From Gossypium raimondii (Eukaryota > Streptophyta > Magnoliopsida > Malvales > Malvaceae), in assembly GCF_025698545.1 (NCBI RefSeq), contig NC_068565.1:2480001-2544000 (forward strand): DNA of 64,000 nt. The letters are read 5' to 3'. The position numbers were made by a program, and so were the translations under genes. Shown here one piece after another: positions 1-13,207 of the stretch. Numbering within the stretch: position 1 is the stretch's first letter; each line of letters begins with the position of its first letter. The notes below the pieces were generated by a model. It was not told the origin of the DNA and ran no database searches. It worked only from the letters and a program-made list of their open reading frames with translations.

Positions 1-276
1 AGAAAAGATTCACATAAAATGTATCTTTATATGTGTATATATATATATATCCATTTATAGCCGATCCAGTTGCTATCATCTTTCCATGTATCAAATTATG
101 CAAACAAAAACACAATTCCTCAAGAACAAAAAGCAAAGATCAGAAACCCAGAAAAACATACGAATTGGTTCATCGTTTCATGCAGTTACGTGTTATCTTG
201 GATGTAGTTTTTTTTTTTTATCGAATTTAAAACCCAGAATTTGTAGGTTAAATAAAAAGAAGAAGAAGAAGCTTAC
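1..276 (-). other. Intron 1 of the NAC gene (partial)
   Basis: This is the start of the first intron of the NAC gene, from the donor GT at 276-275 to the left edge. It is AT-rich and non-coding, with an (AT)n run near 38-50. No second exon is visible before the window ends. Confidence 0.6.
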
Positions 277-445
277 CAGGAATATCCCATGGCTCACACT
301 TGTTGAGGTCAACTTCGATCATGAGTTGCAAAGTATCAGCAGAAGCCACCTTCTTCATCAAATAATCACAAACCAGTTCTTCATCTTTAGGGTGGAACCT
401 GAAACCAGGTGGTAACTTGGCTTCCACCAAGCTTATGTTACTCAT
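277..445 (-). CDS. NAC domain transcription factor, NAC1-like, first coding exon (partial gene)
   Basis: This is the first coding exon of a plant NAC transcription factor, a nuclear DNA-binding regulator. The ATG is at 445-443 and the 56 complete codons cover the start of the NAC domain: subdomain A with [19 protein letters not shown], then the subdomain B start with [12 protein letters not shown]. The exon ends at a good donor (CTG|GTAAGC on the minus strand, intron from 276 down), which is where NAC genes normally carry intron 1. The rest of the domain and the activation region lie beyond the left edge. The leader [17 protein letters not shown] is closest, from memory, to Arabidopsis NAC1 (At1g56010), a regulator of auxin-dependent lateral root formation. 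The subfamily is an inference from about 56 residues; membership of the NAC family is secure. Confidence 0.9.
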
Positions 446-689
446 TTTTTTTTATAAAAAAAAAAAAAGATTTTGGATTTAATTTAAGACAAGAAAGAGA
501 TGAGAAACAAGTGTTTGCATCCCAAAATTGGAACTGTGTTTTATCTTTTTGGAGATGAAAATAGGTCTCTTATAGTTATGGAGAAGGCAAAGAAGAAAAG
601 AAGAGGGGGAATAAATAAAGAGGGTTGGGGGATGGGGGGTTGTTTTATTGAAGTCAACTTGGTAAAAATAAAATGGACCCTAATGCGTA

Positions 690-708
690 TAGCATATATA
701 TATATATA
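690..708 (-). promoter_or_regulatory. TATA-like element upstream of the NAC gene
   Basis: An alternating TA tract lies about 250 bp upstream of the NAC start codon on the minus strand. It is followed downstream by a pyrimidine-rich leader on the coding strand (556-640, read as purines on plus). It could be the core promoter or simply a microsatellite; no transcript evidence is available. Confidence 0.3.
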
Positions 709-748
709 GGTTTTATTTATTTTTAAATATTTATATATTTTAAAGAAA

Positions 749-1076
749 GTTAAAATATGTCATAAGTCCCTGTATTCTTTGTAAATTTAGAATTTAGTCC
801 TTATATTTTTATTTCTAGGAACTAATCCTTTTACTTTTTCAGATTTTAAAATTCAAGTCCAACTGTTAATTTGTTAAAATTATTTTGTAAATTCAAGTTC
901 ATTACAACATTATTTTTCTAGTTACATACCTACCGAGTAAGTTTTTCTTTTTATTTCAAAGTGTCGCACCAAAAATATTAACAAAAATCAATAGTGTCAA
1001 CAGTTGGACCTGAATTTTGAAATCTAATAAATAAAGAGACTAAATTCTTGAAAATAAAAATAAGGGACTATATTCC
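749..1076. mobile_element. MITE-like inverted-repeat element, family 1
   Basis: The two ends are imperfect inverted copies. The left arm reads taagtccctgtattc and the right arm ataagggactatattcc, with a further internal pair (aagtccaactgttaa near 857 against caacagttggacctg near 999). There is no coding potential. A related copy lies in RLK1 intron 4 at 32,090-32,435. The boundaries are approximate. Confidence 0.6.
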
Positions 1077-1839
1077 AAATTACACCCATGGTCATTTTTG
1101 TTTACATTAGGTTACATTTTAATCGCTTATGTTTGAAATATTACGTTTTAGTCACTTAAGTTATCGTGTTATAACATTTTAGTCATTAAGCCGTTAATTT
1201 TTGTTAATAGTGAAACAGTAAGCTGATGTGGCATGTTAAATCATCATTTCAAATAAAAATTTTAGGTTAAATTATACAATCCATCCCCATATTTTTTTCG
1301 TTTTGACCAATTTAATTTTTTTCTTTTATGTTCTTTAAACTTTCCCATTTTTTTCATTCTCTTTTGTTTCTTCCTCTGTTTTCTTACATTCTCCATTTCT
1401 TTTAACATATTAGGAAGTCGAATTGGCAGTGAAGAAAGAAGTAGGGAGTCGAGAGCCATCATTGCCTATAACCAAAACCCATAAATCCATACCATGCTTC
1501 TTTCTTCATTGCCAATTCAACTTCTTGATATGTTAAAAGAAATGGAGAATGTAGGAAAATAAAGGGAGATGCAGAAGAGAATGGAAAATAATGAAAAAAA
1601 AAAGGAGTTAAAAGAACATAAAAGAAAAAATTAAATTGCTCAAAATGAAAAAATATGGAGACCAATTGTATAATTTAACCTTTTTTTTTTGTTTGAAATG
1701 ATGATTTAACGTGCCACGTCAGCTTACCGTTACACCATTAATGATAATTATCGGTTCAGTGACTAAAATGTTACAACACGATAATATAAGTAATTAAAAT
1801 GTAACCTGAGGTAAACAAAAGTAACCATGGGTGTAATTT
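1077..1839. mobile_element. Foldback (long hairpin) transposable element, about 760 bp
   Basis: The element is inverted-repeat almost throughout. The outer ends are aaattacacccatggt and its complement accatgggtgtaattt. Matching pairs continue inward, such as gatgtggcatgttaaatcat against atgatttaacgtgccacgtc, to a centre near 1,430-1,490. The innermost arms are gaattggcagtgaagaaaga and tctttcttcattgccaattc. Open frames inside are by-products of the repeat. A transcript through it would fold into a hairpin with arms of more than 300 bp. Confidence 0.7.
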
Positions 1840-2199
1840 ACTGGATAATAAATAAGCTCAAGTTTGAGTTAATATTATTGGCATTTTCCTTAATTAATAA
1901 GTTAATTCGGCTTAAGCTCTGCTACAAGTACAGCCGAGCCGAGCCGAGCCAAGCCTTGATAAAGATTTTTATATTACTAAATAATATTTTAAAATTGATA
2001 ATGAAATATATTTAAGTATTTAAAAATGAAAACACAATAAATTTTTAATATTTTAATAATGAAAAAGGGTGGGTTGAGCTTAGAGTGGGTGCATATGCTT
2101 TCTAAAGAAGTAAACGGTTAGTCATAAAATGTGATTCATTTTCATGGATGAGAATCGAACCTCCAAATTATAATTAAAGAATGAGGTAATTATATAGAG

Positions 2200-2735
2200 G
2201 TGTTCATGGGCCGGGTCCAACCAAAATCTTAGACCCGTTTGCTAGGCCCGGGCTTGACCCGACTTGCCCGTATTAAAATTTTTATATAATTTTTAAATAT
2301 ATATATAATACATCAAAAATACTAAAAACATTAAAATAAATATTTCCCAACAAATTGAAAATAAATTTTAAAAAATATGTATATTTAAATAACACTAAAA
2401 TAGATGCAACTTAACAAACAAATACCTCTAAAATAATAACAAAATTAACAATAAAACAAGTGTGATATAATATCCAAAGAATAACAACAAAATAGTAGCA
2501 AAATAGGGAGAAAACAAAAAAAAAAGCATTAAAACAGCAAATAATAGCATTTTTTTGTCATTTTGTGAATTCGGACTGGGCTCGGGCCAAAATGCTTTAC
2601 CCTAGACTTGTCCCGTTTTTTAAACGTATCTTATTTTTTGTCCAAACCTATTTTATAAGTTTATATTTTTACTCAAATCTTCTTACTTTTTAGGTGGACC
2701 TTCGAGCGAGGCCAAATCCCATAGTTCTATAAGTA
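2200..2735. repeat. Dispersed AT-rich repeat with GC-rich ends, copy 1
   Basis: An AT-rich core of about 400 bp is flanked by GC-rich segments (gggccgggtccaacc near 2,208 and ggctcgggccaaaatgc near 2,578). A second copy with the same order of landmarks is at 36,430-36,945, sharing for example tgcaacttaacaaacaaat against tgcaacttagtaagcaaat. It is probably a non-autonomous DNA transposon. No frame is open through it. Confidence 0.45.
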
Positions 2736-3380
2736 ACCATCATATCATATCATATTTCATGATTATTTTTATTGTGTTAACTTTTTAATCTGAATGTATT
2801 TTTGGGTTATGAACTTGAAAATCATTCATAATGTATTTATGGACTTTCCCTTTTTAGGGTTTGGCCCAAAGCTTAATTAGATGCCAAGATTTGATTCGTC
2901 TATAAATTTTGTTTTTATAGGCTCTAAAAGATATTTTTCCCTTTTAAAACTGTGATATTAATAATGAAACAAGTAAATGTTTGCTTAAATATTTTAAAAT
3001 TATTAATTATGCTTTTATGTTTTTTTTAATATAAATGTATCGTAAAATCCCATGTGATAGCTTGAGAGTCAAGGAAATTTATTGTCCTAGGTGTGACTTG
3101 AGTTCAAGTTGCGCTAATCGTGTTTGTTATTTGGACTTTGTCCTATTATTATATTTCACTAATATATATATATGACTTGAGTTCAAGTTTTTGTTTTGAC
3201 TTAAGTATCGAAAAACATCCTAAAATACAACCTCCATTATTCTTTAATTTACTTTCATCTTGCACGAACTTTGAGAGTGTTTAATTTGTTTTGAAGATGG
3301 AATATTAGCCCATACAAACACACTGTTATTTTTTTTAATATTAATCTCATTATAGATTCTTATAATATTTGTTTTTTATA

Positions 3381-3509
3381 CAATGTTTAAAATTACCCAT
3401 AACCTCTCTCTTCAGCTTTTAAATAGGAGAATAATGTGTTTTAACGCATTCGAATTCACGTCCTGCTGCACTTATAACAATACTAAAGTCGATCAAACTA
3501 AAACTCAAT
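3381..3509 (-). repeat. tRNA-derived SINE-like repeat, copy 1
   Basis: This is a minus-strand member of a dispersed family of about 140 bp. Read on the minus strand it has a tRNA-like head (box A region around tagtttgatcgac, box B region around cgtgaattcgaatgcg) followed by a conserved body with the landmark attctcctattta. Its relatives are at 3,795, 7,222, 9,508, 13,208, 16,664, 17,852, 21,956 and 23,475. Confidence 0.5.
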
Positions 3510-3794
3510 CACCACGCTGTTGAATCTTATTTGCAAAGATTAGAAACTTTGACTTCATCATCAAATATGATGTAAAGGAAATTGGTGACGTGGTGATACA
3601 TAATCCAAGCAACCATATGATTAATATGATAAGAATGATGTACCTAATATTTTCTCCACAGTTTTAGTACGCTTACAATTTTGGGGGGGGATGGGGATGA
3701 GTTACGAATCCAAATTATAGGTGTCGAAATAGAGCTTCTTTACCATTTATTCAATTGGGTTGTTGGCATATTCTCCACAGTCTATGCAATTACA

Positions 3795-3941
3795 GAATTC
3801 GATTGGTATGGGTATTGTTGTCAATGCAGAAGAACGTGAATTCGAATGTGCTGAAATGCATTATCCTCTTTTATATGGGTTGGGGAAAGACTATGAGTAA
3901 TTCTACACATCATGTTAAAAAAAAAACAGATATAATCATAA
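3795..3941 (+). repeat. tRNA-derived SINE-like repeat, copy 2
   Basis: A near full-length copy: head gaattcgattggtatggg (box A-like), then gtgaattcgaatgtgc (box B-like), body attatcctcttttatatggg, and a tail ending in an A-run and agatataatc. There is no protein-coding potential of its own. Confidence 0.55.
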
Positions 3942-4489
3942 TCTATAATATGATATTGCCAAGAACCTCAACCTTAAAACCCATCCATTCATATTGTTTT
4001 CATGTATTTTAGCATATCATAATTAATTTCCTCCACACGAAATAACTGACCCAAACCTATCCACCCAAAACCCAAAATTTGGCCTCTTAGTGGACGTACA
4101 TGAATGGTCGACACAAGTAAATGACGTTTTAAAATGAACCACATTCAAATCCAAAGCATGGTACTTACTAATATTGAAAGCAACAGTTCATTGATCAATG
4201 GATAAGTTAAAAGCAAAATGCAAGACTTATCAACAATCTCAGTCAAAATTCAAGTCCTTAAGGAACTCTTCCACCAATAATTTTATGATTTGCGACTATC
4301 ATTTCACTTTTAAAGCCAAAAACTCCCCAATCAATTTGGGTATCAAAAAACTTGAAAGTGAATGCATGCTTTGTACTTTCCTGAACAAATTAAGTAAATT
4401 TCATAATAGGTAGTTTTAGATGTTAATGGCCATATTCCAAGTTTGACTCAACTTCTTTTAGTTTACTTTCATTACATTGTACTTTGCAT

Positions 4490-4857
4490 TTGGACAAAAA
4501 TGCTTTGTCGGTCCATGTACTTTGCGAAACTTTGTGGATTTAATCTCTATATTTTAATTTAGTCTTCACTTTATAACTATTAAATTCATTAAATTAAGTT
4601 CTGTTATTTCCAATTATGATGCGGCAAATATAATACTATGCCAACTTATTATTTTCACATACTATTCACTTGAAACTCCAATTAATTGATTAACGATGGT
4701 CATTTATATCATGATTGAAATTTTAAAAATTGAAAAGTATAGGGACTTAGTATGGACTAAAATTTTAAAATTTTAAAATTTTAAAATTAAAAAAGCATAA
4801 GTACTAAATCTATAACGTTCGCAAAGTACAAGGACTAATAGCATGATTTAACTAAAT
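4490..4857. mobile_element. MITE-like inverted-repeat element
   Basis: The terminal inverted repeats are ggtccatgtactttgcgaaa on the left and cgcaaagtacaaggacta on the right. They enclose about 300 bp of AT-rich DNA with a tandem ttttaaaa tract near 4,765-4,790. It is non-coding. Confidence 0.55.
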
Positions 4858-6476
4858 GCTTTTAGAGAGAACCTATTGATGTCTTTTAAATAATGTGCAC
4901 TAAAAGAGCTCCACCCCTATAATTTAAAGGTCTGATTAACTCGAGTTCGAGTTTTATGAAGACCCAATGTGAGTATTGTATATCGAAAGAAAATCTTGGT
5001 CTGAAAATGCAAACAAATGGAATATTGTGGAAAATTCTAATGGTGGAAGGAACAAGACAGGTGTTTAAAAGGACAAAAGATTGGGCAAACTATAGCAGGT
5101 GTGGTGAGGCCAAAGGGGTCAGTTATTTATAAAGCAAAATGCCTACTTGCTTATTTCATAACCCCAAAAAAGAATACATCCCCAATATTTTTGTAAATTT
5201 GTCGACTACTCCACCAATCAAATTAGGCAAAGTTTCTTAAATTATATTATGTCAACATTAGCCATGATAGATACAATTATAGGAGAAAAAAATAAGTAAA
5301 ATATAATTAAAATGTTTTTCAAATAAATTAATATAGTATTATTTACTACATGATGTAAATAAATAAATATATCAAATTTTATATAATTATAAAGGGATAA
5401 ACTAACATTTAACCTGTAAATTTAGAAAAATATTTAATTTGGTTCATGAACTTTTTTTCGGTTCACTTTAGTTTCAATTTTTGGTTTTATTTTCAATTTG
5501 ATCCTTAAATTCATATATTGTATTGTGTCATCACTTGAACTTTATATATATATATATATATATAGATTTTTTAGATTTTATATAAAATATTTGGTGATGA
5601 TGTTGGGTTGAGCCTGGATTATGTAACAAACACAAACGAAAAATCGAGAAAATTGGAAACAAATATTTTCGTGGAAATACTCTTTCAAAAAGGATAAAAA
5701 ATCACGAGTAAAGAAAATTTCACTAAAATGGCAAAAAAAAAACCCCAAAATGGGAGAACAATATAGAGAAACAAATGAATCCTGAACCCAAAATATAAAG
5801 ATTCCTCGAAATTTCCACAAACTCTCTTAATTTTGTGTTGTTATTCTCAACTATCTAGGGTTGCTAAGAGGTTTATTTATGGGTTGAATTTCGTGTACAA
5901 GTATGACTAAAACATCTCTAGAATAATCAAAGTTTAATTGGAAAAAGATTACAGAGTTTAACTAGGATAAAAAAACTCAGTTAAGTGGGGAACATGTCGC
6001 CATGTTGGGACGACGGTTCTTCCTCTTCACGACATCAACTTTGTTTCGTCTGAAATTCAAGGTAAACTCTACAGATGATGTGATATAATCTCAAAGTGCT
6101 AATAGAGCCCAAGTTTAAGAACCAAATTAAAATTTTTTATCAAATCCAGAGACTAAATGTTAATTTATGCAAATTATATAACGTTTTATGATATGGTTTT
6201 GAGTTATATATATAGCATGATTTATAATTAAAAATAAAGGAATTCTAGACACAAATATGTCAGCATGGTTGATTGAGATTAACATTAACTTGTTAAATAA
6301 AGAGTTTATCTATTTTTTTTTCCCCCAATATTGAATAAAAATTACCCAAAAGTCCAAATTTTCTTTTTGTTGAAGTCAAATGTTGACATTCAAAAAAGTA
6401 TTGTCTATATAACCATCATATTTTGATTGGGACATTTTAACATAAACTTATCCACAAGCTTTCGTATTTATTAAAA

Positions 6477-6611
6477 GTGGGTTTGAATGGGTGGTGCGTT
6501 TATCGGCGATTATTGTTAAAACATCGGTAGTGGTGAGATTAGATACTGTAGCGTGAGACAAAAAGTAAATTAAATGCACCGCATCGCACCCAATCGCCCA
6601 TCTAAACCCAC
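6477..6611. mobile_element. Short MITE (135 bp), hAT-like
   Basis: The ends are inverted copies: gtgggtttgaatgggtggtg at the left and cgcccatctaaacccac at the right. The size and GTGGGTTT ends resemble small hAT-type MITEs of plants; this assignment is from memory. No open frame is present. Confidence 0.55.
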
Positions 6612-7221
6612 CATAATATTAATTCTTTTATTTTTTTACATAAAAAATTATTTTTTCCCTTTTTTTTCTACCGTTCCTGAAATTGTGTTGTATATAGAGC
6701 TGAATAAAATTTTGGATATTTTAAATTTATATAGTCTCGAGTTATTTTAAACTGTTTCAAATTCACGTATTATTGTAAGTTAAAGCAAAAACAAATGTTG
6801 ATACTCGTTTTAATGCTTTAATTTTTCCATATCATTAGATAAAGAGAAAAAAAATAATCACGTACTCTAAAATGATTAATTTTATAAATTGTAAAACGAA
6901 AATAAAAGATATTTTAATCATGTAAAAATTAACACCGTCATGTAATATTAAAAGGCAATAATCTAACAATGAATTTACATGAAACAGACATCAAAGTGTA
7001 AGATGTAGGTATAACAACCAATACAGCTATTTACTACATTTCACAAATATAAAGTCAAAATTAACCAATATAGATAGAGGTATACCAACCCCACCCTCTT
7101 TGACCACACACTTCATCTTCTTAAATTTATTAATTATAAAACTTTGACCTTATGTATGAGTAAATAATTATAAAAAAAAAAACAAAAAAGTTAATTAAAA
7201 TAAAGGAAAGAGTTTGATAGA

Positions 7222-7365
7222 GTTTTAGTTTGATTAGCATCAGTATTGTTGTTAGCGTAGGAAGACATGGGTTCAAGTGTGATGAAGCTCATTATCCTCC
7301 TATTTAATAGTTGGAAGGGGCTATGGGTGATTATACACATTATATCAAAAAGAGCAGAGATGATA
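7222..7365 (+). repeat. tRNA-derived SINE-like repeat, copy 3
   Basis: Same order of landmarks as the copy at 3,795: a box A-like head (ttagtttgattagcat), a box B-like segment (atgggttcaagtgtgatg), then cattatcctcctatttaa, and a tail ending caaaaagagcagagatgat. Confidence 0.5.
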
Positions 7366-7989
7366 AGAACATATAATGAAATTAATGTTCTGGGGTAGCA
7401 ATTTGGAATAAGGGGTTGGATTGGTTGACCATCAGATCGATTGAACCAAGCAAAATGTCAGTTGAACTGATTGGATCGATCAAACTAAAAATTAGTAGTC
7501 TAATTGATTTGACCACTAATTCAATTTTGAAAACCTTACATTAAATTTATTCTTTACGAACAACTTCTCTTAGATTATCATGTAATAAATACAAAATGAT
7601 AGGTTTTTAAAAAGGAATTGACTACAGGTTTTCGTAAGGGTCTAATTCAAAAAAAAAATTCGAGCTCGAATTATTTAAGTTTGAGCTCGAATTTGTCTAA
7701 ATAATTTTTATATATTTATTATTTTAAATGATAAAATAAGCCGATGTGGGTTACCTCAATAGTTATAATATTTATATCAAAACCCAGTCCAAAACGAAGC
7801 GGGCTGATCACCCATAAACCCACCTCTAAACCTGACCTTGAGTAAACTGAAAACGTGAGCATTGATTAAGAAAGTCCAAGGTTTAACCAAACCTTGGGTG
7901 AAGGCCCATTTCACCCCATAATGGAAACGTTTGGGCTAAAGCCATTTCTTGTCCTTTTGCTTTTTCTTTTTGGTGAATTAAAGAGAATG

Positions 7990-8070
7990 ACAAAGCTTAA
8001 TAGCAACGCGACTAGCGCGACTTGAACCCATACTACATCTGGAGCGATGAACACCTTAACCATCAAACCA
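7990..8070 (-). repeat. tRNA-like sequence, probable second SINE type
   Basis: On the minus strand the sequence has a box A-like segment (ttggtttgatggttaagg) and about 35 nt later a box B-like segment (atgggttcaagtcgcgc). This is tRNA-like spacing but not a complete cloverleaf. It differs from the main family in this window. It could be a degenerate tRNA copy or a SINE head. Confidence 0.35.
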
Positions 8071-9507
8071 AACCAATACATGGGGCTCTTTACTTTTGTT
8101 CCTTTAATCATATGTATATATAGATATAATATAAAAGAACATATGAGAATATATATGAAAATTTTGAGTTCTGAGTTAATTCTTCTATTCTAAAATACTT
8201 TCTTTTAATTATATTTAAAGCGGTCTCATTTATTAAATTAAGTTTTAAATATAATTTTCTTGCCATTAATAATAATGTTTTAAATAATAAACAGATTCAA
8301 ACATCATGCATTAAATCATCATTAAATTTTCAAACTAAAATCTCCAACATAAATAAAAATAAAAATATATTTCCAAGCAACAATAAGCTATAATAACATT
8401 TTTAAGAAAAATTCTTATAAAATTTTTTAAAATATAAAATAATTTTAATGTTATTTAAAATTTAATATTTTCTCCTAAAATTTATGCATGTAATACATTA
8501 AAATATTAAAATATATTATATACAAAATAACTTGTATAAATAGTAAACTTGTGCTTTGCAGAGAGAAAACAAGAATTATATAAAAGAATGTATCGAGCAT
8601 ATATGGAAACATTGAGTTCGAGATAGTTTTGAAGTTCCAAAATATATTTTTAATTATGGTACTCATTATTAACTTAATTTAATTACATTATATAATAATT
8701 AATATAATAAACTTTAATTATCATATTATATACCTCTCTATTAATCACATCATATAATAATTTAATTTAAATAAATTTAAGAATCAAATATAAATATGAC
8801 ATTTATTTTATTGAAATTATTGGGTAAGAAATAAGAAAAATTAAATATTTTTATTTTATTTTTCTATTTATTATATATATGATAGCATACATACAAATGC
8901 CATATCTCACACACATGTATATATAATAAAATAGAATTTTGGAATAATTTTAGTAACAATTAATGCTAATTACCAGATTTAAAACATTTGTCGCCTATTA
9001 AATGTTGACACATTAACATAGTTTAATTTTGTAATCAAATTATTAGTGAAATATTATAATAAAAAATAAATGTAATTGTACAAATATATTGATTGTAATT
9101 TTATTTATGTATTGTGATGATTATTTATTATTATAGCTTAAAAAACATTTAATTTTAAATATAAAGAAAACTAAAAAATATTTGTAAATCTTAGTAACTA
9201 TAAAGAACATTAAAAAAAGCCCAAGTTTTAAAAAGCATTCTATAAATTGATATAGTTTGGTATAAATTGATATAGTTTGGTATTTGAATATTCCATCTCA
9301 AGGTCGAGACCCATATCAACCTTGAGATGAAGGTAGGAATTTGGTATTGGTGATCAAAATAAAATTATAAAACCTGAAGATCCAAAGTTAAATTTTATTT
9401 TAAAAGGATGAAATTAAATTCTTGCTAATGGTGAAACACCGAAATTGATATTGTCTAATATATGAACACATTTTTTTAATAATCCTATTATAGGTTCAGG
9501 TCATATT

Positions 9508-9649
9508 TGTTCTTTTTGACATAATGCTTGAAACTACTCATAGCTCTTCTCCAGCTCATAAATGGGAGGATAATGCGTTTCAGCGCACTCGAACCTACAT
9601 CCTCCTGCATTGGCAACAATGTTTATGCGAATCGAACTATGACTCAATC
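9508..9649 (-). repeat. tRNA-derived SINE-like repeat, copy 4
   Basis: A minus-strand copy with clear landmarks on plus: a tail starting gttctttttgacataatg, body gggaggataatgcgtttcag, box B complement cgcactcgaacctacatcc and box A region complement aatcgaactatgactcaat. Confidence 0.55.
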
Positions 9650-11085
9650 TGTAAGTATAAACACATCGTTACACACGAATACATATATCAAAAAAGTTAA
9701 ATTACAAAACTCTAAGATTAAGCATTGAATCAATCATAAAGCTAACATTTTTCTAAGTGGTTATTTGGACTATAGTGTAAAAATTATTCATTCATGAACT
9801 ACGTTTCGCAGACAAAGGAACTTTTGAAAGCTAGCTTTGAGAATAATTTAGTTTTTTGAAAATGCCTTGTTTGATAATGTGATAATATTGTAATTTATCT
9901 TGTAAAACTATTTCCCATGAGACAATAATATCAGTCTTTGTTTATTGTTTGGGAAACAACAAATTAGTTAAAAAAAAAAGGCTCATTCTTTACATTGTGA
10001 ATGATAATATTATTTTTAAATGATACTATAATTTTATATTTATAAAACAATCAATTATCGACATGTTGTTGGTATGTATATTTTGTGAAAATTTTCTACT
10101 TAAAAAATAAATTCCCTTATTTTATCGATTAAAATTTATAGTGCAATCATTAATCTTATTAGTAGTATCATCAAAATTAGCTTGCTATGGGGTATGTTTA
10201 ATAAGTTCATGATGATTTGCTTTTAAAGTTAATATGCTTGCATGAATATCTCATGGACAGACTTGATCACGGATCACATCAGGTTAGTGTAGAATTTTAG
10301 ACTCAAGCTCAATCTGAATTTTGTTCAAGCCCAACCCATATTAAAAATACTAAACATGAGTTCGATCTGGCCCAATCGTAATAATTTTTCTAGATTATTA
10401 TTTTTATGTAAAAATAATTTTTTTTAAAAATATAATACACCAAATATACTAAACACAAGCCAAAAAAATTCTGCCTGAGGTTTGACCTATTCAGAAAACA
10501 GGTCTTATTTTTTGTCAAAACCCATTTACATAGGGAGCTAAAATATAATTTCACCATATCAACCAGAGGGGGGCAAGGCCTCTTTTTGTCTTGTTGGATC
10601 GGCCTTAGACGTATTGATGGCAAATTTTGACAAAAAATATTGTCAATGTCAATGATCAAATTGAGATTTTTAAATTAAAAAAAACACGAGTTTTTATAGG
10701 ATTAAATCTCAAACAGTTTTAAGTACATGAACTAAATCTCAAACTTCATTTTAAATATAAGACTAATGGTCTATTTTAACCCAAATCGACACTTATTTTT
10801 CTCACACGTCTTCTTATTTCCACTATGAAAAACCTTAAATCGTGTTAAAAAAGTGTAACAATTTTTTTTTGTTTTAAGCTCTCGTATCCAGTAATAATAT
10901 TGGATCCCATTTAAATTCAGAATTGAATTCGATCAGACTCTTAAAATAAGAATAAATTCAATCGATGATATTTGTTTTAGATCCACAAAACTCCGATCTA
11001 AAAATTTTATTTAAAGAATATCGAACTTCTTACTACTCGATTGAAGATGCGTCTACTTGATGTGTATATATATATATAAGTAATC

Positions 11086-12769
11086 TGTAATGACCCAAAA
11101 TTCACGGGCATCGGAAAAGAGTAGTATCGGGCCTCCATCTTAGAAAATTTAACCTGTAGATAATTATTAGAAATATTTATGAGTCTAGTGGTGTGTCTAA
11201 TTATGTTTTAATTAAGTAAATTTATCCTAATGTAGGGTAATTAGTAAGAAGAGACTAAAGTGAATAAATGTTAAAAGTTTAATTGTAGATTAAAAGGAAG
11301 AAATAGGGACCAAATAGGGAAATAAGCCAATGGCTTAAGATTAGGCAGCAATACATGAAAAATCTTAGATTTTCTTGATTTATATTATAAAAATATTATT
11401 TAATTAAAACATTATAAATTATATTAATTAAAGTTAAGATATTATATTAAGAAATAAATTAAATAAAGACAAATGTATGGTGATAATTTAATGCAAGTGT
11501 ATTAATAAAATACATACATTTGTAATACTTATAATTAATTATTAAATAGATATTTATTAAATTATTATTGTAATTATTATTGTAATTATTTTTATTATTA
11601 TCACAATTTGTAATAAATTAAGAAAAGATAAATGTAGGGTGTAAAAATTATACATGTGTCGTACATTAGGGGCTTTATGTGTCGTATCTCAGGCACTTTA
11701 TGTGTCGTATCAGGTACCTCGTGTGTCGTTTCAGGCACTTATGTGCCGTATACTGATCAAGTACTATATATCGTTTTTAGGCACAATGTGCCGTACTGGT
11801 GTGTTTGGGTTGGAATCCGTATATCCGTCAAAGTCCAGATTGTTAATAGGGTGAATAATTGAAATGAGAAAACCAAATGAATTTGATCGATTGTAGTATT
11901 GAATATGAGGAAATTTAAAATTGTGGATTGAAATTGAGATTGAAAACAAATGACATGAACTTAATGTTCAAGTAGTGATTGAAATTATTACATGTGATAT
12001 GTGATTGAAATTGAAGAATAGCTATAAATTTTATTGTTATTGTTAATTGATGAAAGTTTAAGAATTAATTGATAATCAAGAAGATGGATAGTTACATGCT
12101 TGGTAATTCTATTTCTTTATTGCTATTATAATTTGAATTATGGTAATACCACCGAGTATAAAATACTCAGGGTATCGTTGTTTTCGTGCGCGGGTTAAAA
12201 AGGAATCAGAGTCTCGGTTCAGCATCCAGGACAATCCCAACTCCAGCATAAAAATTTTGGTGATGTTTTCTTCCTTTAAGTGAAAGTGACATGTACGTAG
12301 GGATTATAATGATTATTTTAGTATGTTATATAATTTTGTTGTAAAGAAAGATATTTAGTGTTTTGACGATTAAATTAAAAAAATGGTAGAAATTGTTTAT
12401 GGCATTGGTATTGAATTGGAATGGCTTGAATAGTTGATGAACTAATTAGAAATGTTAATAGGGTTTTCATTAATTAAAGTAGTAAATCAATTTATTAAGC
12501 ATGATTTAGTGGCGTTTTAAAGGATAAAATCATTGATTGAAATATTGTTATTGATTTTAAGTTTGCAAGGGTTTTATGTAAAAATAAATGAAATATCTGT
12601 CGAAATTTTTTAAAAATGAATTAAGCCAATTAGTATAAATTTATATGAATTTATGATTCTTTTATATATGTTTGTTATTTATTTAAGAATTATTTGTAAA
12701 TTATCTGAAATGTTTGATAATGTATTGTAACCCTATTCCAGCGACGATTTGAGATTAGAAGGTGATACA
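11086..12769 (+). mobile_element. Solo LTR of a retrotransposon (1.68 kb)
   Basis: It begins TGTAATGACCCAAAATTCAC and ends in a TG...CA form with ggtgataca. The flanking 5-mers taatc (11,081-11,085) and caatc (12,770-12,774) differ at one base, as expected for an old target-site duplication. At 11,650-11,800 it carries about five degenerate direct repeats of about 30 bp built on atgtgtcgta...ggcactt. There is no internal domain, primer-binding site or gag-pol, so this is a solo LTR left by unequal recombination. The superfamily is not shown by the sequence. Confidence 0.65.
11650..11800 (+). repeat. Short direct repeats within the solo LTR
   Basis: Degenerate units of about 28-32 bp share tgtgtcgta and caggcactt / ggcacaatg, in five copies. 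Overlapping small frames here (C-x-x-S/G-rich peptides) are produced by this repeat and are not genes. Confidence 0.6.
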
Positions 12770-13207
12770 CAATCAACAATCAACAATATTAAAATAAATG
12801 AAAAGATGAATGAAACATAACGTCACGAGAAAAAGAAAGGATACAAATAGCAATATATTTAGCAAAAAAGAAACTTTGTTTAAGATAACAAGAAAACGTT
12901 CAAAAGGGCAAATTTTAAGAGTAGATAACAACCTTCACGTGGAAACAAACTTTTTCGTATTTTGTGTTATTTTTATTATTTTTATATATTCTATAGTTTT
13001 ATTTAAGATATTAATAATTTATATTATATAAATTTTTATATCTTTGTATATTATTTTATTATGTTATATTTTAATCAGAGTTTACATGTTAAAATTCTTT
13101 AATTGTTTTACTTTTTTTTTGGGGTTGAATTTAATTGTTTACATTCAAGATTAGGAATGGCTATGAATTCGGAAATTTATAGATATTTAAATTGTTGCCG
13201 ATTGAGT

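Noticed and set aside
1262..1665. Lys-rich and Phe-rich small frames
   Set aside because: They come from the two arms of the foldback element and are not coding.
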